Assembly: GCA_026389585.1 (NCBI GenBank)
Contig: JAPLHP010000011.1
Span: 1 to 42,483, forward strand
Direction: 5' to 3'
DNA: 42,483 bases
From: Chloroflexota bacterium
Lineage (GTDB): Bacteria; Chloroflexota; Dehalococcoidia; UBA2247; RBG-13-53-26
Position numbers and translations under genes: made by a program. Within the stretch, counting starts at the first letter, position 1; each line of letters begins with the position of its first letter. Positions 9,441 to 17,385 of the stretch are shown here, piece by piece. The notes beneath the pieces were generated by a model that saw only the letters and a program-made list of their open reading frames with translations, searched no databases and was not told the DNA's origin.

Positions 9441-11159
9441 CTACCTCGGGGGTATGGCCGAGATCTTGCCCTGCTGGGGTATATACCAAGGCGACGGGTA
9501 CCACCATTTGCCCGGCTGGGCGATCCCGTCCTCGATCAGGATGTGCATCAGGTTGTACGGGATAGCCATCAGGCACAGCGCGCCCGGATGCCCGGAAGTT
9601 TGATGGCAATGGTAGAGTCCGTCGATGGGCGTCCGGTAGCGGGCCAGCTCGGGCAGCGGGCGCTGCGTCCATAGCTGGTCACGGCAGTGCCGGGTGCCGC
9701 ACCAGGTCCCGCCGACCAGGCCGCTGTGGCGGAACTCAGCTTCGTACGGTGTCGCTGCCCAGTGGTGAATGATATTATCCGAGTCCAGGCCATCCAGCGC
9801 TTGAGAGAAGGCTTCGCGCATGTAGGCATTGAGCTTATCCTTGATCTTATCGATGGCATCTGGCCCTTCGATGTGGTACTCTGGCGGGGGAACATTGACC
9901 TCAAAAGCTGCCGATATGTACCCCTTGGGATGATAACCCTGGCAATCAGTGGGGTCGAACGCCTGCGATGGGGTGAGAAACCACATCAGTCTCTCCGGCG
10001 GCACGGTCGGGTTGCCTTTGCGACCATCCACATCCATCACGTTCTCGTAGTAGATCTGTCGCGAATCCGAGGGGTAGACGGCCCCACAGGGAGTCTTGTT
10101 AGGGCCTAGCCCCACCTCATCCATCACTCTGAACTTCTCACGCCAGCGGATGGGCCTACGCGTGTGCAAGGTGGACACATAGAGACTCCCTCCCTTAAGA
10201 CTGATGTCCTTTATGCGCTGGACGAAACCGGGGTCCAGGTGCTGCTTCCCGATCAACTTCAGGAAGGTCTGCTTGTAGTCCACCGCGGCGATCACGGCCT
10301 TGTTGGCCCATAGTGTCTTCGCGCCCGAAGCAGCGTTATCCCTCAGTCGCACCCCCACGGCCCGGCCATCCCGGATGATAATTTCATCAACGGGACAGCA
10401 GGTGCGCACCACGACGCCATTGGCCACGTCCGCACGATGTATAGCGTGGAAATAGCCGTGCAGGCCGCCGCGTGGCACGCTCAACTTCCCTGCTATCAAG
10501 ATGAGGATGTCTGAAAGAAAAGAAGGAATGGCCACACCCTCCCAGTGGCCGGCCGCCCCTGAGGCCCACGCTGCGAATGCCAGCATAGTCTTGACCGACT
10601 CGGTCTTCATGTGCTCGTCCATGAGGTCAAACATGGTCATCTCACGCAGTTCCGGGGTCCACACATCCGGCTGCCGCTCTTTGTACACCTGCATGTAGGG
10701 TACGTTCTCGTCCGTGACCTCCACCTCAGGCGGATGGGGCGGGCACCAGAATGTGGCCCGCAGAAGCTCCTGCACAAAGGGAGTCGCGCTGGCCAAGCCG
10801 CTCAACTTGGCAAACCCCTCCATGTCCTTCGGGTTGGGCGCCTCGATACCGGCCGTGGTCGGCTGGCCTATGGCACCCATGGACTTCATAAGATCCATCG
10901 GACTCCAGGACATGCGGAAGCCGTGCTTCCAAAGCTCCAGTTGCTCGAAGCCCGGAGATGGAGCTCCGTACATGAGCATGGCATGGGGATAGATACGCAC
11001 CCCGGCCATGGGTTCCACGGTCTCACAGGGCCCGCCGGACTCTGTCCTCTCCTCCAATACGCAGACGCTCAGCTTGCACTTGGCCAGATATGCCGCCGTT
11101 GTCATGCCGTTGTGCCCACCACCCACAATCACCACATCGTATCTTTCGTCCTTGCTCAT
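9441..11159 (-). CDS. Phytoene-desaturase-like NAD(P)/FAD-dependent oxidoreductase
   Basis: This 572-residue paralogue of the downstream gene shows an N-terminal dinucleotide-binding loop ([19 protein letters not shown]) followed by [13 protein letters not shown], where the family has ER..xGG. The C-terminal FAD motif is [23 protein letters not shown] lies 5 nt before the ATG. It is first in a two-gene operon; the 17-bp spacing and shared fold suggest the two flavoproteins act in one pathway or as a heteromer. No ferredoxin, CoA-ligase or prenyl gene is adjacent, so the reaction (desaturation, saturation or isomerisation of a hydrophobic compound) cannot be assigned. Confidence 0.85.
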   Translation of the reverse strand: MSKDERYDVVIVGGGHNGMTTAAYLAKCKLSVCVLEERTESGGPCETVEPMAGVRIYPHAMLMYGAPSPGFEQLELWKHGFRMSWSPMDLMKSMGAIGQPTTAGIEAPNPKDMEGFAKLSGLASATPFVQELLRATFWCPPHPPEVEVTDENVPYMQVYKERQPDVWTPELREMTMFDLMDEHMKTESVKTMLAFAAWASGAAGHWEGVAIPSFLSDILILIAGKLSVPRGGLHGYFHAIHRADVANGVVVRTCCPVDEIIIRDGRAVGVRLRDNAASGAKTLWANKAVIAAVDYKQTFLKLIGKQHLDPGFVQRIKDISLKGGSLYVSTLHTRRPIRWREKFRVMDEVGLGPNKTPCGAVYPSDSRQIYYENVMDVDGRKGNPTVPPERLMWFLTPSQAFDPTDCQGYHPKGYISAAFEVNVPPPEYHIEGPDAIDKIKDKLNAYMREAFSQALDGLDSDNIIHHWAATPYEAEFRHSGLVGGTWCGTRHCRDQLWTQRPLPELARYRTPIDGLYHCHQTSGHPGALCLMAIPYNLMHILIEDGIAQPGKWWYPSPWYIPQQGKISAIPPR

Positions 11160-11505
11160 GTTTTCCTCCTATCTGGCTGACTAGCGAGCATGTCTCTGCT
11201 CCCACCCTTTGCGGATCCCTGATCAGAAGATTGCTGTCCTATGTAGCTATCCGTCAACTGGCTTCAGAACATCTGTGCAGAAAACACCATTCGGGCACTT
11301 CGGCCCGGATCAACGAGTCAGGCCCCATGCTAAAGCAGTACGGCACGGTTCCCATATCCCCCCTTGGCACGCTAGCACAAGAAGGCAGAGGATGTCAACT
11401 GTTTTCATAATCCGGTAGTGTTCGGTAGAGGTGGATGGCTTCTGAAAAATAAAACTATCCATCTCATATGATGCCTAACCATGGTTTTTACATAAAGTTC
11501 CCTCG
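11160..11505. other. Non-coding region upstream of the FAD oxidoreductase operon
   Basis: No supported gene lies in these 346 bases. It must contain the leftward promoter of the flavoprotein operon and lies just past the stop codon of the gene split by the transposon (stop at 11506-11508). Short frames here lack ribosome sites. Confidence 0.5.
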
Positions 11506-11553
11506 TCAATCGTAGTGCTGTCGGCCAATAGGTTGCACCTTGAATTCACCTGT
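11506..11553 (-). pseudogene. 3' end of a resident gene split by the transposon
   Basis: Read on the minus strand, removing the element and one copy of the 8-bp duplication joins the frame at 13606-13878 directly to this segment. The segment adds TGEFKVQPIGRQHYD and a TGA stop. The frame stays open across the junction with no missing base. In the present arrangement these 15 codons are disconnected from any start. Confidence 0.65.
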
Positions 11554-11561
11554 TTCGTCTA
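11554..11561. repeat. Left 8-bp target-site duplication (TTCGTCTA)
   Basis: TTCGTCTA directly abuts the left terminal inverted repeat and recurs in direct orientation at 13606-13613 directly outside the right one. Eight bases is the duplication size usual for the IS1595 family, so it marks the insertion point of the element. Confidence 0.85.
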
Positions 11562-11586
11562 CGCCATTATCCCTTGACATTTCGTA
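11562..11586 (+). repeat. Left terminal inverted repeat of the transposon
   Basis: Starts CGCCATTATCCC and ends TTTCGTA. It matches the reverse complement of 13581-13605 at 24 of 25 positions. It contains the TTGACA -35 box of the passenger-gene promoter. Confidence 0.85.
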
Positions 11587-11601
11587 GGGGTGTGGTATAA
11601 T
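11574..11601 (+). promoter_or_regulatory. Sigma-70-type promoter for the transposon passenger genes
   Basis: TTGACA at 11574-11579 and TATAAT at 11596-11601 are perfect consensus boxes with a 16-bp spacer. The -35 lies inside the terminal repeat and the -10 just inside the element. An ATG overlapping the -10 (11600) cannot be the start of the protease, so the start is placed at 11675. Confidence 0.8.
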
Positions 11602-11674
11602 GCTAAGTACATATGTCGAACGAAGGTTGGGGAATACTGTCATATACTATCTTTCCCAAAGGAGTGACGCTAAC

Positions 11675-12562
11675 ATGCGTGTTCCTGATGAAGTTAGACA
11701 GTGTGTTGTATTTGTAGGTTTGCCAGTTTCTCAACCTAATGGACAGGTAGCCTTATCATTTAAGGGAACTGCCTTTTTTGTTGCAGTTCCCTCGGCTGTG
11801 ATTCCGGGGAACAGTTATATGTGCCTAGTAACGGCTAAACATGTGGCTGTTGCACTTGAGGGTAAACCATTCCTAGTCCGAGTCAATACAAAAGATGGAG
11901 GTTCACAGTTAATAAGAGGCGAGGGGGCAAAATGGTGGTATCATCCCATTGACTCATCTGTGGATGTTGCTGTTATCCCTTGGGTGCCCCCTGAACAGGT
12001 TGAATACATTCCAATCCCAGATACCATGTTCCTTTCCGATGAAATAATTCGGAGCAAGGGTATTGGAACTGGGGACGAAGTTTTTATCACAGGGCTTTTT
12101 GCGTATCTCGCTGGGTCTTCAAGGAATCAACCAATAATACGTATGGGGAATATTGCAATGATGCCGGGCGAGCCAGTTGTAACCAAGGAATTTGGCAATA
12201 TTGAGGCATATTTGATTGAAGCTAGGTCTATTGGTGGGTTAAGTGGGTCGCCAGCATTTGTTAGAGAGACAAGTCCGTTCGGCAGGGTCGGCGCCTTTTA
12301 TTTCCTCGGATTGATGCATGGGCACTGGGATATCCCACCTGAGTCCAAGAATGACCAGTTAGTAATGGACAGTGACAAAAATGGTCAGGTAAATATAGGT
12401 ATAGCCATTGTGATACCGGCGAAGAAAATTCTGGAGGTTCTTAATCAGCCAGCTTTGGTTCAAGCGAGAAAACAGAACGATGAAAACTGGCAAAAGCAAC
12501 ACACGCCAACTCTGGATGACCAAATTAAGTTGTCGGAGCAAAAAGAAGAAACACCAAAGTAG
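11675..12562 (+). CDS. Trypsin-like serine protease domain protein, transposon passenger
   Basis: This 295-residue protein shows the three signatures of a chymotrypsin-fold peptidase in the right order: His56 in LVTAKHV, Asp97 in SVDVAVIPW and Ser190 in GGLSGSPAF (family GDSGGP; the glycine after the nucleophile pair is replaced by serine). No signal peptide or membrane segment is visible, so a cytoplasmic role is likely. The tail (about 265-295) is charged and glutamine-rich. The ATG at 11675 is preceded by AAAGGAGTG and lies about 75 bp after the -10 box; the frame is open further upstream but that would overlap the promoter. It lies inside the transposon and is followed 29 bp later by a small gene. 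Its job is unknown; host takeover, defence or simple cargo are all possible. Confidence 0.8.
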   Translation: MRVPDEVRQCVVFVGLPVSQPNGQVALSFKGTAFFVAVPSAVIPGNSYMCLVTAKHVAVALEGKPFLVRVNTKDGGSQLIRGEGAKWWYHPIDSSVDVAVIPWVPPEQVEYIPIPDTMFLSDEIIRSKGIGTGDEVFITGLFAYLAGSSRNQPIIRMGNIAMMPGEPVVTKEFGNIEAYLIEARSIGGLSGSPAFVRETSPFGRVGAFYFLGLMHGHWDIPPESKNDQLVMDSDKNGQVNIGIAIVIPAKKILEVLNQPALVQARKQNDENWQKQHTPTLDDQIKLSEQKEETPK

Positions 12563-12591
12563 CTTTCTTATCACACTAATGGAGGGCGCTA

Positions 12592-12783
12592 ATGGCCAAG
12601 CATCCTTTGATGAAGCAACCCCTAACTAAGAAGCGGTTTGAAAGTCTCCTAAAGAAGGCTGCTCAACCTGTTTCAGAGTGGCAACACGCTCCAAAAGAGA
12701 CAGGAATAGTGGAGTCTCGTCCTTCCGATGATTGTAGCGGTAAACGTAAGAGTCGAGGTAAGACTGAAGATAAAGAGGGCTGA
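12592..12783 (+). CDS. Small hypothetical protein, transposon passenger
   Basis: A 63-residue basic protein. GGAGGG lies 5 nt before the ATG, and it starts 29 bp after the protease stop, which argues for an operon. The first half (KKRFESLLKKAAQPVSE) looks like a small helical domain; the second half is charged and low in complexity. Its last 158 bases are antisense to the 3' end of the transposase gene, so the C-terminal part may be only a by-product of that overlap. I do not recognise a family. It could be a partner or inhibitor of the protease, by position only. Confidence 0.5.
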   Translation: MAKHPLMKQPLTKKRFESLLKKAAQPVSEWQHAPKETGIVESRPSDDCSGKRKSRGKTEDKEG

Positions 12784-13534
12784 CCGAGTGATTAACGCCA
12801 CTGATACCACGCTTGATGTTACTCCAGAGCGATTCAATAGTGTTGACGTGGGCAGTCCCATTAACATACTGTTTGGCAGCATGTTGAACTATTTCATGGG
12901 CATATCCCAATCTTTCGATATGATTGTAGCTGGCAAGTTCATCCGTAAAGATAACTGTCTTGCCCTCTCTGGCAATCCTAGCTTCAATCATGGGCAGCAA
13001 TGTTCGGGCTTGAACATTGGGAACTACCTTGGTGATTGCATTTCCGTCACGCTCCACCATGCCCATGACAATCGCCTTGCCAGATGCACCACGGCCACGC
13101 TTACCTGGTTTTCTACCACCAAAATAGGACTCGTCAACTTCAACCTGTCCAGTAAGCGGATTAACATTCTCGGACATGAGTTTGCGAATCTGATTGAATA
13201 TACGCCATGCTGTTTTGTAGGTGACACCCAGTTCCCTCTGAAGTTGTTTGGCAGAGATCCCCGTCTTAGTAGAGGACATTAGGAAGATAGCATGGAACCA
13301 AGAGCAGAGAGGCGTATCGGATTTGTGGAAGATAGTCCCCGCAGTCGGAGAGATACCCCTACCACAAAACTCACAGGCGTAGAATTTTCCTCCAGACCTC
13401 TTGTAGTGTTTAGTTACCTTCACGCATTTATCGCAATAAACGCCATTTGGAAAGCGAAGTTTGAAAAGGAAATCAAGACAAGCATCATCATTCGGGAATT
13501 GTTCATTAAAGTTTTTTGTAGTATAGGTTTTCAT
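12626..13534 (-). CDS. IS1595-family transposase
   Basis: A 302-residue transposase with the family's N-terminal zinc ribbon (CDKC and, 15 residues on, CEFC) followed by a DDE-type catalytic core. Acidic candidates sit in VEVDESYFGG, VIFTDELASYNH and the final NTIESLWSNIKRG block, which is typical of IS1595/ISXO2-like enzymes. GGAG lies 7 nt before the ATG. Its promoter overlaps the right terminal repeat. Length and motifs look intact, so the element may still be mobile. Its 3' end overlaps the small passenger gene on the other strand. Confidence 0.93.
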   Translation of the reverse strand: MKTYTTKNFNEQFPNDDACLDFLFKLRFPNGVYCDKCVKVTKHYKRSGGKFYACEFCGRGISPTAGTIFHKSDTPLCSWFHAIFLMSSTKTGISAKQLQRELGVTYKTAWRIFNQIRKLMSENVNPLTGQVEVDESYFGGRKPGKRGRGASGKAIVMGMVERDGNAITKVVPNVQARTLLPMIEARIAREGKTVIFTDELASYNHIERLGYAHEIVQHAAKQYVNGTAHVNTIESLWSNIKRGISGVNHSVSPLYLQSYLDSYVYRYNHRKDETPLFLSLLERVATLKQVEQPSLGDFQTAS

Positions 13535-13564
13535 CTCTTTTCTCCAATCTCATCTTATACCTAC

Positions 13565-13593
13565 ACTATAGCATAAACAATACGAAATGTCAA
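13565..13593 (-). promoter_or_regulatory. Promoter of the transposase gene
   Basis: On the minus strand TTGACA (13588-13593) is followed, after 17 bp, by TATAGT (13565-13570). As on the left side, the -35 is part of the terminal inverted repeat and the -10 lies just inside the element. Confidence 0.7.
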
Positions 13594-13605
13594 GGGATAA
13601 TTGCG
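13581..13605 (-). repeat. Right terminal inverted repeat of the transposon
   Basis: The reverse complement matches 11562-11586 at 24 of 25 positions (A instead of C at the fourth base). It abuts the second copy of TTCGTCTA. Confidence 0.85.
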
Positions 13606-13613
13606 TTCGTCTA
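13606..13613. repeat. Right 8-bp target-site duplication (TTCGTCTA)
   Basis: Direct repeat of 11554-11561, lying immediately outside the right terminal repeat. The match ends exactly after eight bases on both sides. Confidence 0.85.
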
Positions 13614-13878
13614 TGAAAGCACGGTAGATTTGATCAATGGATTCTGTTGGCACATCTGCCCGAATACTTACAGTAGAAACAAAGCCATCTTTCCTCATGT
13701 CCTGTGGCGTGTTGTTACGTGGAATGGGAAAGACATATTGATCTCCTCCGAGGTCTCTGGCATAGGGGAGATCACTCCTATAGAGGAATAACTTGGTTCT
13801 GGTCGTATCCATGGCAATAACATCAATCAGTAATTGTTCACCATAAGTCAAAGACCATGACTTCCTATATGGTGGCAC
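13606..13878 (-). pseudogene. 5' part of a hypothetical gene split by the transposon
   Basis: From the GTG at 13876-13878 the minus-strand frame reads MPPYRKSWSLTYG and continues to FIDE, then enters the transposon end and stops inside it. Joined to 11506-11553 it would give a 106-residue protein. Features such as PYARDLGGDQYVFPIPR and IRADVPTES look like real protein, but I do not recognise a family. The true 5' end is uncertain: the frame is open back to a TGA inside the 3' end of the PAS gene without another good start, so the gene may itself have lost its beginning. Confidence 0.55.
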
Positions 13879-13930
13879 ATTATCGTGGGTTCCTTGTAGT
13901 GCTACCGGAAGGATGTTGGTTAAGTCTGGG

Positions 13931-14521
13931 TTAGATTGAGAGTGAGGTAAGATGGATGAATTCCGTAAATGTCCTGGTGTTCATATCCTTCTCTGAATAG
14001 CCCGTGAACTCCACGGCTTTGGGGTTAGCAAACTTCAGCATCCCATCCTGTACCACAACGACGGCTTCATCGGAGTTTTGCATCAGCAAGTGCCTCTCCT
14101 CTTCTGATGCCTGCAGCCTCGTCTCCGCCAGCTTCTGGGCGGTGATATCCCTGACGGAAATCAAGCCGGCGAGCCTTCCCTGATACTCTATTCTCACACC
14201 AAGGGCGCTGAGCCATATCTCCCTGCCGTCCCTGGTTATGGCCCTGAGTTCCATGACCCGCCGCATGTTCTTCTGGAACATATCTTCGGCTATCATCCTG
14301 GCTACCCGGTCTCTGTCTTCTGTGGGGATGTGGTTCAGTGGATTCAGGCCGATCATCTCCGTCGGGAACGTAAACCCGAAGATCTTGGCCATAGCTTGGT
14401 TGGCCAGTACCACCCTCCCCGTCTCAGCATCGATAACCTCCAAACCATCAAGGGTGGCCTCGAAAATGACTCTATACAGAAGCTCGCTATCCCTCTCTGC
14501 TATTTCCTTGTGTACTATCAT
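13931..14521 (-). CDS. PAS-domain sensor fragment, output domain missing
   Basis: A 196-residue protein with a complete N-terminal PAS/PAC unit (about 12-130: DGLEVIDAETGRVVLANQ ... GLISVRDITAQ), a short helical linker (QKLAETRLQASEEER) and a second PAS domain that begins at about 145 and breaks off after KDMNTRTFTEFIH. The last residues (LTSLSI) do not look like PAS, where a PxDR motif would be expected. No histidine kinase, GGDEF or other output domain follows, so it is probably the front part of a sensor kinase or cyclase cut by a rearrangement near 13965. The start is the ATG at 14521 with a weak GAGGG upstream. It lies in a decayed region beside the split gene and a truncated transporter. 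Confidence 0.7.
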   Translation of the reverse strand: MIVHKEIAERDSELLYRVIFEATLDGLEVIDAETGRVVLANQAMAKIFGFTFPTEMIGLNPLNHIPTEDRDRVARMIAEDMFQKNMRRVMELRAITRDGREIWLSALGVRIEYQGRLAGLISVRDITAQKLAETRLQASEEERHLLMQNSDEAVVVVQDGMLKFANPKAVEFTGYSEKDMNTRTFTEFIHLTSLSI

Positions 14522-14796
14522 GGTCAGATCCCTCTTCCCTTCAGTGGCCTATGAGGATTTGCCTTCATCACAGTGTTAGTCGGCTTAGATATTACATACA
14601 CGATATGATCTCGTATCTCATTTATCAATAACTCTATTTTCCGCCCTGGCCACCACCCTGACAAGATACAAATGGCCCAATAAGATGACCCAAAGGGTTC
14701 ATAGTTGTCTCCGGCAAGGCTTTCTATGGAGTGCCCGCATCAGGCAAGTCTTAATGAATAGGAGCATGAGCGATGGTCTATCATCTGGAGGAGTGG

Positions 14797-15069
14797 ATGA
14801 CCGACACGGCGGCACCCGGGCCAAAGGAAGATATCAAGACCAAGTGGCTTATCCTGGCGGTAGTGATGCTGGGGAGCATTATGGGGCCTCTCGATAGCAG
14901 CATCGTCAATACCGTCCTTCCATCCATTACAGGGTACTTCAATACCGAGATATCGATAGCGCAGTGGGTACCGACAGTCTATCTGTTGACCATTAGCTGC
15001 CTCATTCTGCTCTATGGCCGTCTGGGGGACATGATAGGATACCGGAGGGTTTTACTGGGTGTGTTTTGA
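14797..15069 (+). pseudogene. Truncated MFS drug-efflux transporter (DHA2/EmrB-QacA type), N-terminal fragment
   Basis: 90 codons encode the beginning of a 14-TM efflux transporter: a first membrane helix, the DHA2 signature LDSSIVNTVLPSI, a second helix and the loop GRLGDMIGYRR, then a stop. The normal length is about 450-500 residues, and no remaining part follows. The ATG at 14797 has GGAGG 5 nt upstream; an in-frame ATG at 14773 is less likely. The fragment would not transport anything, so it is treated as a pseudogene. Confidence 0.75.
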
Positions 15070-15206
15070 CAATGGGGCCGGGGGTGGACTATCATTTTGA
15101 GCTTGGAGTAACACTGGCAGGCGCATGAAATCTTGAAACCAGACTCTCTCTGCTCTATCCCTGGCGTCAACCATTTGGTAGATACGATTCACAGGACTTC
15201 GAAGTA

Positions 15207-16778
15207 TTGAATACTGCTGCACGCCCTGGCGGCAGGCGCAACCCGCCCCCCCTCGACTACATCTTCCATCCCCGCTCGGTGGCCGTTGTGGGCATCTCGG
15301 CTGACTTGCCCAAGATGTGGATCAAACAGCTATACCTCGACTCTCTGCTCCAGAGTGGATACCCCGGCCAGATCTACCTGGTGAATCCGAAGGGGGGAGA
15401 GATGGCGGGTTTTCCCATCTACCGCAGCTTGAAGGACATCCCGGGACCGGTGGATCATGTCGTTATCTCTGTTCCTGCTCTGCACACCCCAAAAGTCATG
15501 GAAGACTGTCGGGATATTGGAGTCAAGGTGGTGCATGTCTTCGCATCTGGCTATGCCGAGACCGGTGAACCTGATCGTGTCGAGGTTCAGAACAGGCTGG
15601 TGGAGATAGCCCGACAGGGTAACATCCGCATTATCGGTCCCAATTGCCTGGGCATCTACTACCCCAAGGGTAAGATTGGTCTATGTCCGGACTTCCCAAT
15701 AGAGGTGGGACCTGTAGGATATCTTTGCCAGAGCGGTGGCAATGTCACCTATATGGTGCGGCAAGCAGTGGCTCGCGGCCTGCGTTTCAGCAAGGTTGTC
15801 AGCTATGGCAATGCCTGCGACATCAACGAATGTGATTTGTTGGACTATTTTGCAGAGGACCCTGAAACCAAGGTGATTGCAGCCTACATTGAGGGTGTCA
15901 AAGACGGTCGCCGCCTGGTCAAGGCGTTGAACAGAGCAGCCTCTGCCAAGCCGGTGGTGGTTTTCAAAGGAGGCTTTACTGCTGGTGGACTGAGGGCTGC
16001 GGCTTCACATACAGGGTCTCTGGCAGGGACCGATGTGGTCTGGGATAGCCTCCTCAGACAGGCTGGGGCTATCAGGGTATACAGTATTGAAGAGATGGTG
16101 GACATGCTGGTGGCGTTGCTCCGTGCCAAACCTCCCAAAGGTCTGAACACCTGTGTTGTGGGACACGGAGGCGGCGCCAGTGTCATGGCTACTGATGAAT
16201 TGGAGCGAGTGGGGTTGCGACTTGTCCCTATGCCGGAGGAGACAAGGTCGAAGTTAAAGGAGTTCATTGATCTGGCAAACAGTATGCTCCGCAATCCGAT
16301 CGACGCTAGCCCAGTGCCGGCGCTGGATGTGATGGAGTTTTTGAATAGCCTGGGAAACCGCAAGTGGGTTGACCTGCTGCGGGAGAAGGCAGGCACAGGA
16401 GCCATGGGCCATTGGAGCCGGCTGAATGCCGTGTTAAGGGAGTGGAGTGGCCTCGATCTGGTGGTCTACCAGCACGGCTTCGACATAAGCCCAATGCCAG
16501 TGGGCGAGTGGGACATTGCCTTCGTGGTGGGTCCAATGGTTTTGGCTGCTAAAGCATGTGAATTGCCCAGCGTTGTTGTTCTCCACTCCATGGGAAATGA
16601 TGATACCTGGCGGGCTTCGGCTGAATTGCGGGCACTCTGCGTAGAGTTTGGCCTCCCTCTATTCCTCTCCATGAGGGGGGCGGCTGTGGCAATCCGGAAG
16701 TTGATCGATTACTACCAGGCCTATCCAGATAGGCTTCCCAGCATCAGTGGTGGTTTTCCGCCCGCACCCTGCGGATAG
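15207..16778 (+). CDS. NDP-forming acyl-CoA synthetase, alpha subunit only (CoA-binding/CoA-ligase domains)
   Basis: A 523-residue protein with an N-terminal CoA-binding Rossmann domain (IFHPRSVAVVGIS; NPKGGEMAGFPIYRSL) and succinyl-CoA-synthetase-alpha-like ligase domains. The phosphohistidine motif SHTGSLAGTD is present with His268, the residue phosphorylated in ADP-forming acetyl-CoA synthetases. The ATP-grasp (beta) half found in fused enzymes is absent and no beta gene is adjacent. It may pair with a beta subunit encoded elsewhere to convert an acyl-CoA to acid plus ATP or the reverse. The start is uncertain: the TTG at 15207 gives an N-terminus matching the paralogue at 17652-19220, but the ribosome site is weak. 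Confidence 0.85.
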   Translation: MNTAARPGGRRNPPPLDYIFHPRSVAVVGISADLPKMWIKQLYLDSLLQSGYPGQIYLVNPKGGEMAGFPIYRSLKDIPGPVDHVVISVPALHTPKVMEDCRDIGVKVVHVFASGYAETGEPDRVEVQNRLVEIARQGNIRIIGPNCLGIYYPKGKIGLCPDFPIEVGPVGYLCQSGGNVTYMVRQAVARGLRFSKVVSYGNACDINECDLLDYFAEDPETKVIAAYIEGVKDGRRLVKALNRAASAKPVVVFKGGFTAGGLRAAASHTGSLAGTDVVWDSLLRQAGAIRVYSIEEMVDMLVALLRAKPPKGLNTCVVGHGGGASVMATDELERVGLRLVPMPEETRSKLKEFIDLANSMLRNPIDASPVPALDVMEFLNSLGNRKWVDLLREKAGTGAMGHWSRLNAVLREWSGLDLVVYQHGFDISPMPVGEWDIAFVVGPMVLAAKACELPSVVVLHSMGNDDTWRASAELRALCVEFGLPLFLSMRGAAVAIRKLIDYYQAYPDRLPSISGGFPPAPCG

Positions 16779-16856
16779 CCATCTTGTTCTGGCTTTCACA
16801 ATCAGGCACGCTGCTGGATTATCTTGCTGAGTGGATGGTGTGGCACAGCTTCGCCT

Positions 16857-17288
16857 TCAGATATGCTTCTCGGCGAACTCACCGGCTATGGGAAGTTTGT
16901 ATCTCTCGCCCTGATAGGCCTTGACCATGAGCACGATCCAGAGGACAACCGCCAGGATACATGCGATCACGTAGAGGGCTGCAAACAGGGCGCCAACAAG
17001 CCACAGCTCACGAAGAACGGAAAGCACAACCATCACGGCTGTGATTGCTCCAAATGTGACTATGGACTGCATGGCATGGAAACGGATGAAATGGTTCTCC
17101 TTCTCCAAGAGTATGAATATGAGTCCGGTTACCCAACCCAGTACGTAGCAGAGCAGTCCAGCGATGTTTGGCTCCAGGCCGGTGCTGGTCCCGGTGGGCT
17201 TAGGGGCATCTGGAGCGAGAACTGAGCCACACTTCTGGCAGAATTTGCTGATTTCATCGTTTTCGGCCCCACACTTTGGACAGAACAT
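16857..17288 (-). CDS. Zinc-ribbon plus DUF4870-like membrane protein
   Basis: A 143-residue protein that begins with a double CxxC zinc ribbon (MFCPKCG and FCQKCG), a proline-rich linker, then three hydrophobic segments (about 50-70, 80-105, 110-135) with the ENHFIRFHAMQS motif of DUF4870 proteins. The ATG is fixed by AAGGAGG 5 nt upstream. It is probably a small inner-membrane protein of unknown role. It sits between the two convergent acyl-CoA synthetase alpha genes without functional link. Confidence 0.8.
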   Translation of the reverse strand: MFCPKCGAENDEISKFCQKCGSVLAPDAPKPTGTSTGLEPNIAGLLCYVLGWVTGLIFILLEKENHFIRFHAMQSIVTFGAITAVMVVLSVLRELWLVGALFAALYVIACILAVVLWIVLMVKAYQGERYKLPIAGEFAEKHI

Positions 17289-17385
17289 TTTTGCCTCCTT
17301 AGTACCCCGGCGTGGCTGGGAGATAAGCTCTTCAGTTCCGAGGTGAAATAGACATGGCATGGTCAGCAGAGAGCCTGCCGATGGG

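Larger units (their letters stand above)
11562..13605. mobile_element. IS1595-family transposon with protease passenger genes
   Basis: This 2044-bp element is bounded by 25-bp terminal inverted repeats (11562-11586 and 13581-13605, one mismatch at the fourth base) and flanked by the 8-bp direct repeat TTCGTCTA. Contents: a trypsin-like protease gene (11675-12562, +), a small gene (12592-12783, +) and an IS1595-type transposase (12626-13534, -), with the passenger genes converging on the transposase. Some IS1595-family elements are known to carry passenger genes. The resident reading frame is restored when the element and one duplication are removed, which supports the boundaries and suggests a fairly recent insertion. 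The protease gene is also richer in A+T than the metabolic genes around it. Confidence 0.85.

Noticed and set aside
8011-9603. Long open frame (about 530 codons) on the plus strand
   Set aside because: It lies opposite the FAD oxidoreductase genes, which have clear motifs and ribosome sites. The plus frame is rich in His, Gly and Val with no family features, as expected for antisense of a G+C-rich gene.
11600-11674. Upstream in-frame ATG at 11600 as start of the transposon protease
   Set aside because: It overlaps the perfect -10 box and so cannot be in the transcript. The ATG at 11675 has a ribosome site and begins just before the protease fold.
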